From contig JABDBT010000076.1 of assembly GCA_013288465.1 (NCBI GenBank), forward strand, positions 1 to 12,218: 12,218 bases of DNA. The letters run 5' to 3'. The notes under the pieces are model-generated. The model saw only the letters and a program-made list of their open reading frames with translations. It had not been told where the DNA came from and ran no database searches. The position numbers and the translations under genes were made by a program. The stretch comes from Bacteroidota bacterium. Lineage in GTDB: Bacteria; Bacteroidota; Bacteroidia; Sphingobacteriales; Sphingobacteriaceae. Positions 6,806 to 12,218 of the stretch are shown here, in pieces (position 1 is the stretch's first letter; each line of letters opens with the position of its first letter).

Positions 6806-9355
6806 TTATTCAGTTATATCACCGGGTGTTGTTTCAGTGTCGGTACCCTCTCCTGTTTCTTCAGTACCATTTTCTAACTCTTCTTCTTCGTCGTGCTCAA
6901 TTTTAGCAACTGATGCAATTTCATCTTCGCCTTTAAGCGTTATCAACCTCACACCTTGCGTTGCGCGCCCCATTGTCCTCAGCTCACTTATCGCAATGCG
7001 TATAATAACCCCCGATTTGTTAATAATCATCAGGTCCTCTTTATCAGTAACACCTTTTATGGCAACAAGTTTTCCAGTTTTGTCGGTTACGTTAAGGGTT
7101 TTAACACCTTTACCACCACGGTTGGTTACCCGGTAATCATCAATATCGGTACGTTTACCGTAACCTTTTTCAGATACCACCAATACCGTAGTTTCGGGGT
7201 TATCAATACTTATCATCCCTACAACTTCGTCGTTATCACCATCTAAGCTTATACCGCGTACACCGGTAGCGGTACGGCCCATTGGGCGCACGGTTGATTC
7301 GTTAAAGCGTATGGCCCTGCCTGATTTAAGCGCCATCACAATTTCGCTGCTGCCACTGGTTAAATTAGCTTCTAAAAGCGAATCGCCTTCATTAATGTTA
7401 ATAGCATTGATACCATTAGCACGCGGACGTGAATAAGCCTCTAACGAGGTTTTCTTGATGGTACCTTTGCGGGTACACATAATGATAAAGTTATTTTCAA
7501 GATATTCTTTATCCTTCAGGCTCACCAACTTGATATAAGCTTTAATGTTTTCCTCTTTTGGAATATTAATGATATTCTGGATAGCACGGCCTTTAGATGT
7601 ACGCGTACCTTCGGGGATTTCAAATACCCTTAACCAGAAACATTGGCCCGATTCGGTAAAGAACAGCATGTAGTTATGGTTTGACGCGATAAGCAAATGC
7701 TCAATAAAATCAGCGTCGCGGCTGTTACTGCCAATTGCTCCCTTGCCGCCCCTGCCCTGCCTGCGGTATTCTGTTAATGGCGTACGTTTAATGTATCCTT
7801 CGTGTGATATTGTAATTACAACATCTTCGTCCTCAATAAAATCTTCCGTATTCATTTCTGCCGATGAGTGTACCATTTCGGTTCTGCGCTCATCGCCATA
7901 TTTTTCCTTAATTTCTGTCAACTCATCTTTGATGATCTGCATGCGCAAACCCTCATCATCTAAAATTGAGTTTAAGTAGTCTATAAGCTTCATTAAACCT
8001 TCATACTCATCCTTAATTTTATCGCGCTCAAGTCCGGTTAACCGTCTTAAAGTCATGTCTAAGATGGCCCTTGCCTGCAGGTCGCTTAAATTAAACTGGG
8101 TTATCAAACCCTCGCGGGCATCATCAGGTGTATTTGAACCACGTATCAACTTGATAACTTCATCCAGGTGATCTAAAGCGATCAATAAACCTTCTAATAT
8201 ATGCGCGCGTTTTTGAGCTTCTGAAAGTTCAAATTTAGTACGGCGTACAATAACCTCGTGCCTGTGCTCAACAAAATGATGGATAAGGTCCTTCAGGTTA
8301 AGCATCATTGGCCGGCCATTTACCAGCGCAATGTTATTTACACTAAATGAGGTTTGTAGCGATGTGTATTTAAATAAATTGTTTAATACAATTGCGGCGT
8401 TTGCTTCGCGTTTTATTTCATAAACAATACGGATACCTTCCCTGTTTGATTCGTCCCTTATAGCTGTTATACCCTCCAGTTTTTTATCATTTACCAGGTC
8501 GGCAGTACGTTCGATCATCAAGCCTTTATTTACCTGGTAAGGTATCTCGGTTACAATGATGCGTTCGCGGTCATTACCATAAGTTTCAATTTCGGCACGG
8601 GCCCTTAGCACTACACGGCCACGGCCGGTTTCCAACGCTTCGCGTGGGCCTTCAAAACCGTAAATAATGCCTCCGGTAGGGAAATCGGGGCCTTTAACAA
8701 ACTTCATCAGCTCGCTAACCTCTATCTGGCGGTTATCAATTAAAGCTATGGTAGCATCAATAACCTCCGATAAATTATGCGGGGCCATATTGGTAGCCAT
8801 ACCCACCGCAATACCTGATGCGCCGTTTACCAATAAGTTTGGAAATTTTGCAGGCAATACGGTAGGCTCTTGTAATGAGTCGTCAAAATTCAGCTGAAAA
8901 TCAATGGTATCTTTATTAATATCGGCTAGCATTTCTTCAGCGATCTTTTCAAGCCTTGCCTCAGTATAACGCATTGCCGCCGGGTTGTCACCATCTATCG
9001 AGCCGTAGTTGCCCTGGCCTTCAACCAACGGGTAGCGCAAGCTCCATTCCTGTGCCATACGTACCATGGTATCATAAACAGACGAGTCACCATGCGGGTG
9101 ATACTTACCCATTACCTCACCCACAATACGGGCCGATTTTTTATAAGGTTTATTATTGTTCAGCCCTAAATCAAGCATGCCAAATAATACGCGCCTGTGT
9201 ACAGGTTTTAACCCGTCGCGAACATCGGGCAGCGCCCTGGAAACAATAACCGACATTGAATAATCAATGTATGCCGATCGCATTTCCTCATCAATATTTA
9301 TCGAAATTATTCTGTCTTCTGAGTTTTGATTATCGTTTTCTGTGTCTTCAGCCAT
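6806..9355 (-). CDS. gyrA: DNA gyrase subunit A
   Basis: A subunit of type IIA topoisomerase that, with GyrB, introduces negative supercoils using ATP. Length 849 aa is normal. The winged-helix breakage domain has the catalytic Tyr130 in [10 protein letters not shown]. The quinolone-determining region is [20 protein letters not shown] (83-102), with S91 and D95 at the positions of E. coli S83 and D87, so it is the susceptible type. The C-terminal beta-pinwheel begins near 510 and carries the GyrA box as QGRGGKG (533-539), confirming gyrase rather than topoisomerase IV ParC; a degenerate RGGKG recurs later in the pinwheel. The last ~30 residues are an acidic Glu/Thr/Gly tail like the regulatory tail of other GyrA proteins. 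It is the first gene of a tight cluster with two exported TPR proteins. Confidence 0.98.
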   Translation of the reverse strand: MAEDTENDNQNSEDRIISINIDEEMRSAYIDYSMSVIVSRALPDVRDGLKPVHRRVLFGMLDLGLNNNKPYKKSARIVGEVMGKYHPHGDSSVYDTMVRMAQEWSLRYPLVEGQGNYGSIDGDNPAAMRYTEARLEKIAEEMLADINKDTIDFQLNFDDSLQEPTVLPAKFPNLLVNGASGIAVGMATNMAPHNLSEVIDATIALIDNRQIEVSELMKFVKGPDFPTGGIIYGFEGPREALETGRGRVVLRARAEIETYGNDRERIIVTEIPYQVNKGLMIERTADLVNDKKLEGITAIRDESNREGIRIVYEIKREANAAIVLNNLFKYTSLQTSFSVNNIALVNGRPMMLNLKDLIHHFVEHRHEVIVRRTKFELSEAQKRAHILEGLLIALDHLDEVIKLIRGSNTPDDAREGLITQFNLSDLQARAILDMTLRRLTGLERDKIKDEYEGLMKLIDYLNSILDDEGLRMQIIKDELTEIKEKYGDERRTEMVHSSAEMNTEDFIEDEDVVITISHEGYIKRTPLTEYRRQGRGGKGAIGSNSRDADFIEHLLIASNHNYMLFFTESGQCFWLRVFEIPEGTRTSKGRAIQNIINIPKEENIKAYIKLVSLKDKEYLENNFIIMCTRKGTIKKTSLEAYSRPRANGINAININEGDSLLEANLTSGSSEIVMALKSGRAIRFNESTVRPMGRTATGVRGISLDGDNDEVVGMISIDNPETTVLVVSEKGYGKRTDIDDYRVTNRGGKGVKTLNVTDKTGKLVAIKGVTDKEDLMIINKSGVIIRIAISELRTMGRATQGVRLITLKGEDEIASVAKIEHDEEEELENGTEETGEGTDTETTPGDITE

Positions 9356-9418
9356 TTTTATTTTTTTGTATTTCTTCTTCTAAAGTTGATCGTCAAAAAT
9401 TGGTTTTTATACGACCTG

Positions 9419-9426
9419 CGAAGATA
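9419..9426 (-). promoter_or_regulatory. Candidate -7 box of gyrA
   Basis: On the minus strand the sequence TATCTTCG differs from the Bacteroidetes -7 element TAnnTTTG at one position and is followed by CA, as many such boxes are. It would give a leader of about 60 nt before the gyrA ATG. A -33 element at the usual spacing is not convincing. The rest of this 257-bp divergent spacer is AT-rich, with no hairpin or repeat that I can support. Confidence 0.35.
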
Positions 9427-9612
9427 AGCAAATAGTTGGTTTTTTGTAGCTATGTTGGTAATATTATGGATGTGGAAAGTGAACAATTTATTACTATGAA
9501 TATTATGCTGAATAACAACAAAACATACCGGTTTTTTATTTAAAACGGCTTAAATAACAACTTGTAAATGAACAATTAAACCCAGGTATTTTTATTAATT
9601 TAGTAAAGATAA

Positions 9613-10431
9613 ATGAAGAGAAACATCGACCGCGTTACCGACCTGTTCCTGGGTATTATTGTAATTATCTTTTTGATGGTTATGTTTTACCTTACCCAAC
9701 AAAACTACCAGCTGCTAAAACAATCAAACGCGGCGGTTATTCAAACCGGCAATATCATCAGGGAAGAACAAAATATCTCGGCCGATTTTAAAAACGCCAT
9801 CATATACATTTCTACCTTAAAAGACAGCAATCCCAAAGAGTATGCAGATACTTACGGGACAGGCTTATGGCAAATCAGTATTGACCTGCAACACCTTAAA
9901 TCGATAGTTAGCCGGAGCGATCAATTAAAACTGGATAGTTTATCAAGGGAAATAGATAGCCAGGTAAGCTGGATGATGAGCAAAAAAGCTACCGACCCGC
10001 AGTTTGAATCTGAACGGAACGAACATATAAAAGGCCTTAGTGTTATACTGGCATTTTTTGACAATGAAATATCCGCGCTTGAAAAATCATCTGTCATTGA
10101 TATAAAAAACTCAGAAAACTCATTGGTCAGGCTGCATAACTGGATCATTGTCCTCATAGTAACTTCATCATTGATTATTGCCATTATGCTGGTATTGATA
10201 TCGATGCAATTTCGTAAGGTTAAAATGCAAAACACCCGGTTAATGGAAATTGCCTGGATACAATCGCACAAGGTTAGGTCGCACGTGGCGACCCTGTTAG
10301 GTTTAAGCCAACTTTTTAATCATGATAACCCAACAGATCATGAAAACGGTAAAATTGTAACTAATATGGTTGCCACCACTAACAGGCTTGATGAAATAGT
10401 GAAAGAGATAAATGATAAAACGAGCGGGTAG
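9613..10431 (+). CDS. Membrane sensor protein with DHp segment but no ATPase domain
   Basis: 272-aa protein laid out like the front half of a sensor kinase. TM1 spans about 10-28, an extracytoplasmic helical domain 30-175 resembles CHASE3-type four-helix sensors in length and composition, and TM2 spans 177-198. After that, residues 208-268 look like a HisKA-type dimerisation/phosphoacceptor helix pair: IAWIQSHKVRSHVATLLG (213-230) with candidate phospho-acceptor H219, then LDEIVKEI at 259-266. The H-box is unusual: the conserved Pro five residues after His is H224. The protein ends at residue 272, and neither the 62 bp downstream nor other frames encode an HATPase_c domain. From memory, Sphingobacteriaceae have many sensor and PAS proteins that end this way, which argues against a broken gene. 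It may receive phosphate from, or form mixed dimers with, a full kinase; no partner lies next to it. Confidence 0.75.
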   Translation: MKRNIDRVTDLFLGIIVIIFLMVMFYLTQQNYQLLKQSNAAVIQTGNIIREEQNISADFKNAIIYISTLKDSNPKEYADTYGTGLWQISIDLQHLKSIVSRSDQLKLDSLSREIDSQVSWMMSKKATDPQFESERNEHIKGLSVILAFFDNEISALEKSSVIDIKNSENSLVRLHNWIIVLIVTSSLIIAIMLVLISMQFRKVKMQNTRLMEIAWIQSHKVRSHVATLLGLSQLFNHDNPTDHENGKIVTNMVATTNRLDEIVKEINDKTSG

Positions 10432-10493
10432 TTATTGCGTCTCTACTAAATCACCTTCATAAATAATTCCCAAATACCATTTTTAGACGCTTC

Positions 10494-10895
10494 TTACAGA
10501 ATACCTTTCACCTTTTTCCAATAATCTTCTTCCACATTTCCGTTAGGGAGTTTTGCCTGTAAAACAAGGGTATCATGTCTCATCTTATACAGGTAATGAA
10601 CGGTTACACCAATTAATTTCGACTGCTGTGCGCTATAGGTTTGCGTTTCAAGGCAGGTGTCGCCTTTTAGGGTGTATTTACCGCTTTCGTATTTTTGAGG
10701 CTCCTGGCCTTTTTCCAATAAATAGGCATCATAACTATTTTCAGTATATTTTCTTTGCAGCCGGTATTCTTTTGGGGCAGCATCCAGTTTGCCATTATAA
10801 AACCCACCGCGAAATTCCCAGGTGCCTTTGAGGGTCTTTTCATTATCGAAAGACGAACAGACAATTACACACAGCAAAAACAATATCTTTTTCAT
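10494..10895 (-). CDS. Small exported lipocalin-like protein (DUF4488-like)
   Basis: 133-aa protein with a short N-terminal signal sequence (MKKILFLLCVIVCSS). The Cys at residue 13 follows VIV, a poor lipobox, so simple secretion and lipoprotein anchoring are both possible. The mature part has the pattern of Bacteroidetes DUF4488/lipocalin-like beta-barrel domains: KGTWEFRGG near 23-31, SGKYTLKGDTCLET in the middle, a LYKMRHDTLVLQAKLPNG strand pair, and EDYWKKVK at the end. The assignment is from remembered family pattern, not a search. Such proteins probably bind small hydrophobic ligands, but the ligand is unknown. It is convergent with the DHp protein gene and lies downstream of hemF on the same strand, separated from it by a hairpin and 122 bp, so an operon with hemF is unlikely. 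Confidence 0.7.
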   Translation of the reverse strand: MKKILFLLCVIVCSSFDNEKTLKGTWEFRGGFYNGKLDAAPKEYRLQRKYTENSYDAYLLEKGQEPQKYESGKYTLKGDTCLETQTYSAQQSKLIGVTVHYLYKMRHDTLVLQAKLPNGNVEEDYWKKVKGIL

Positions 10896-10954
10896 AGTTA
10901 AATGCTACAATATTATAAATCGGGAAGATATTACTACATAAAAACAATCAAAAG

Positions 10955-11004
10955 TCTCCCCTACCTCGTGCGTCTTAGCTTTAGCGACGGCGTACCGGGG
11001 GAGA
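10955..11004 (-). terminator. GC-rich hairpin behind hemF, repeat-like
   Basis: TCTCCCC at 10955-10961 pairs with GGGGAGA at 10998-11004. Inside the 36-nt interval a second short stem, CGTC 10971-10974 with GACG 10986-10989, can form. On the minus strand the outer stem starts 13 nt past the hemF stop and is followed by CTTTTGATTGTTTTT, so it could act as a factor-independent terminator. Flanking bases such as CCCCCTCTAAATCTCCCC on the minus strand resemble a dispersed intergenic repeat that I recall from Bacteroidetes genomes, so it may be both a repeat copy and a terminator. Confidence 0.55.
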
Positions 11005-11017
11005 TTTAGAGGGGGCT

Positions 11018-11932
11018 TTACGCCCAATTAATCCCCTTTTTTAATAAACCCAATGTACGCTCTTCCTCACTCCCTACTTCAGGCTGAAAATTATATAACC
11101 ATTTAGCCGTTGGCGGCAGGCTCATCAATATCGATTCGATACGTCCGTTGGTTTCCAGCCCAAATTTAGTACCTGCATCATAAACCAGGTTAAACTCGGC
11201 ATAACGGCTGCGGCGCTGGTATTGCCATTGCTGCTGCGCTTCGGTAAATGTTTTATGCCGGTTACGGTTCACTAATTCGCTGTAAGTAGGAATAAACGAC
11301 CGCCCAACGGCTTTTGAAAACTCAAATAATGTATCCCATGATAATTCATCCGTCGCAGTAAGGCGGTCATAAAATATGCCACCTATGCCCCGGGTTTCAT
11401 CCCTGTGTTTGATGAAAAAATAATCATCAGCCCAGGTTTTAAACCGGGTATAGAAATCATTACTAAACCTATCACAAACAGCTTTTAAATTTTGGTGAAA
11501 ATACCGGACATCTTCGTCGATAATATAATGTGGGGTAAGATCAATACCGCCGCCAAACCAGCGTACGGGTTGCCCATCGCCACCCAATGAGGCGGGCAGT
11601 TCAAAATATCTGATATTCATGTGGATAATAGGAACCATAGGGTGATTGGGATGTATCACGATAGATACCCCTGTAGCAAAAAAGTCCTCATGTTCAACCT
11701 TTAATGCTTTTTGCATGGATGCAGGCAACTTGCCATGAACCGCAGAAAAGTTTACGCCGCCTTTTTCAAACAGGTTCCCATTTTGAATAACCCTTGTACG
11801 GCCGCCGCCGCCGCCGTCCCGCTCCCACCTTTCCTCTTCAAACTTGCATTTACCATCCAAATTTTCAAGTGCGTGGCATATTTCATCCTGTATTAACCGG
11901 TAACCGGCAGCTATTTGTTCCTTATTGATCAT
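11018..11932 (-). CDS. hemF: Oxygen-dependent coproporphyrinogen III oxidase
   Basis: Cytosolic haem-biosynthesis enzyme converting coproporphyrinogen III to protoporphyrinogen IX by two oxidative decarboxylations using O2, without a metal cluster. At 304 aa it matches the family (E. coli HemF is about 300 aa) and is complete. Signatures seen: ERDGGGGGRTRV (37-48), GVNFSAVHG (59-67), HPMVPIIHMNIRYFE (97-111) with the conserved H104, WFGGGIDLTPHY (125-136), HRDETRGIGGIFYD (176-189), and RRSRYAEFNLVYDAGTKFGL (240-259). The start aligns with the usual family N-terminus, so an ATG at 11930-11932 is secure. Its run of Gly codons is (GCC)5 on the plus strand at 11801-11815, a normal coding of the conserved glycine motif. 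A strong -7 box sits 5 nt upstream of the ATG. Presence of hemF points to aerobic life. Confidence 0.97.
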   Translation of the reverse strand: MINKEQIAAGYRLIQDEICHALENLDGKCKFEEERWERDGGGGGRTRVIQNGNLFEKGGVNFSAVHGKLPASMQKALKVEHEDFFATGVSIVIHPNHPMVPIIHMNIRYFELPASLGGDGQPVRWFGGGIDLTPHYIIDEDVRYFHQNLKAVCDRFSNDFYTRFKTWADDYFFIKHRDETRGIGGIFYDRLTATDELSWDTLFEFSKAVGRSFIPTYSELVNRNRHKTFTEAQQQWQYQRRSRYAEFNLVYDAGTKFGLETNGRIESILMSLPPTAKWLYNFQPEVGSEEERTLGLLKKGINWA

Positions 11933-11937
11933 TGCCG

Positions 11938-11945
11938 CAAAGATA
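11938..11945 (-). promoter_or_regulatory. -7 promoter box of hemF
   Basis: On the minus strand TATCTTTG is an exact match to the Bacteroidetes -7 element TAnnTTTG, followed by C as is common. It ends 5 nt before the hemF ATG, so transcription should begin at or within a few bases of the start codon. A clear -33 TTG at about 20 bp upstream is not seen; that region is occupied by the GGTTGATTA repeats. Confidence 0.6.
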
Positions 11946-12077
11946 GTTGAAATTGGTTGATTAGGTTGATTAAGTGAATGGTTGATTGGGTCAGACTTAT
12001 AAAATACAAACCCTTACCCACCCTCTTTGCGCGCAGCGGAGTCGCCGGCATGCATCGACGATTCATTCATTCACTTA
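11946..12077. repeat. Short-repeat element with 10-bp inverted ends
   Basis: Tandem 9-mers GGTTGATTA occupy 11955-11963 and 11964-11972, with a degenerate copy before (from 11946) and another copy at 11980-11988. TAAGTGAATG at 11971-11980 has a perfect reverse complement, CATTCACTTA, at 12068-12077, with ATTC repeated just inside that end (12061-12072). Between the arms is a GC-rich core (12019-12060) with TGCGCGCA, GCATGC and ATGCAT palindromes, unlike the AT-rich surroundings. The layout resembles a small non-coding mobile or REP-like element. Its right end covers the stop codon of the adjoining membrane-protein gene, and its left end reaches the hemF promoter. Confidence 0.55.
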
Positions 12078-12218
12078 CGACGCAAAATTCTTCTCATCCT
12101 CCACGTAATCCAAATCCTTGTCAAAGCTTTCTTTGAGCTGGCTTAATGAGAATAAGGCTATAGCGGTAAGTATAAACATCATAATATAACCGCTTTGCAC
12201 CATGCCGTAATGCACCAC
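12075..12218 (-). CDS. C-terminal end of a membrane protein, probably an MFS transporter (partial)
   Basis: An open frame enters from the right edge and runs 47 codons to a TAA at 12075-12077; the 5' part lies outside the window. The visible protein has one hydrophobic helix (IMMFILTAIALFSL, residues 12-25 of the fragment) followed by a charged cytoplasmic tail containing LKESFDKDLDYVEDE. A final membrane helix followed by a short acidic tail with a DLDYVE pattern resembles the end of major facilitator transporters in Bacteroidetes. The family assignment is inference from this short segment; that it is a real coding end is supported by the helix-plus-tail composition. The stop codon overlaps the inverted end of the neighbouring repeat element. 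Confidence 0.6.
   Translation of the reverse strand: MVHYGMVQSGYIMMFILTAIALFSLSQLKESFDKDLDYVEDEKNFAS

Noticed and set aside
8991..9107. Possible quinolone-resistance change in GyrA
   Set aside because: The key positions are S91 and D95, the susceptible residues.
6837..9249. Several plus-strand open frames of 76-99 codons opposite gyrA
   Set aside because: They are antisense shadows of a complete and well-conserved gyrA, with no domain-like sequence or start signals of their own.
10437..10490. GCGTCT/AGACGC inverted repeat between the convergent genes at 10431 and 10494
   Set aside because: The stem is only 6 bp with a 42-nt loop and no U-tract, too weak to call a terminator.
11801..11815. 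(GCC)5 trinucleotide repeat as a phase-variation tract
   Set aside because: It encodes the conserved polyglycine motif of HemF; slippage in units of three would not shift the frame.

Overview
The window looks like chromosomal DNA of an aerobic member of the Bacteroidetes, most likely Sphingobacteriaceae (Mucilaginibacter/Pedobacter-like). The grounds are protein style, AT-rich intergenic DNA, several matches to the Bacteroidetes -7 promoter element TAnnTTTG with no clear Shine-Dalgarno sequences, and oxygen-dependent HemF. The genus is a judgement from memory of related genomes. No phage, plasmid, transposase, tRNA, rRNA or CRISPR array is visible.

Layout. (1) 1-88 is a hairpin-like array of degenerate heptamers just past the end of a two-component operon. 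(2) 92-2642 (-) is a sensor histidine kinase followed by an OmpR-family response regulator, overlapping by 8 bp. (3) 2643-2865 is a divergent intergenic region with three helically phased GTTAAC hexamers, a good candidate for an autoregulatory operator. (4) 2866-4188 (+) is a predicted exported erythromycin-esterase-family protein. (5) 4189-4435 is a convergent spacer with a strong hairpin at 4389-4420. (6) 4436-9355 (-) is a tight three-gene cluster: gyrA, then two exported TPR proteins with gaps of 2 and 7 bp. (7) 9356-9612 is a divergent spacer with a candidate gyrA promoter. (8) 9613-10431 (+) is a membrane sensor protein that ends after a histidine-kinase-type phosphoacceptor (DHp) segment and has no ATPase domain. 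(9) 10494-10895 (-) is a small exported lipocalin-like protein. (10) 10955-11004 is a GC-rich hairpin behind hemF. (11) 11018-11932 (-) is hemF, with a -7 box so close to the ATG that the mRNA may be leaderless. (12) 11946-12077 is a short-repeat element bounded by a perfect 10-bp inverted repeat. (13) 12075-12218 (-) is the C-terminal end of a membrane protein, probably an MFS transporter. No gene-free stretch exceeds 300 bp.

Most of the window is core housekeeping (gyrase A, haem synthesis) mixed with envelope sensing and exported proteins. The kinase/regulator pair is a self-contained signalling unit, and its operator-like repeats also face the esterase gene. The strongest leads are the ATPase-less DHp protein, the GTTAAC array, the conserved-looking coupling of gyrA to two exported TPR proteins, the near-leaderless hemF, and three different intergenic repeat structures. 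I do not see a clear new multi-gene system; the DHp-only protein is the nearest thing to one.
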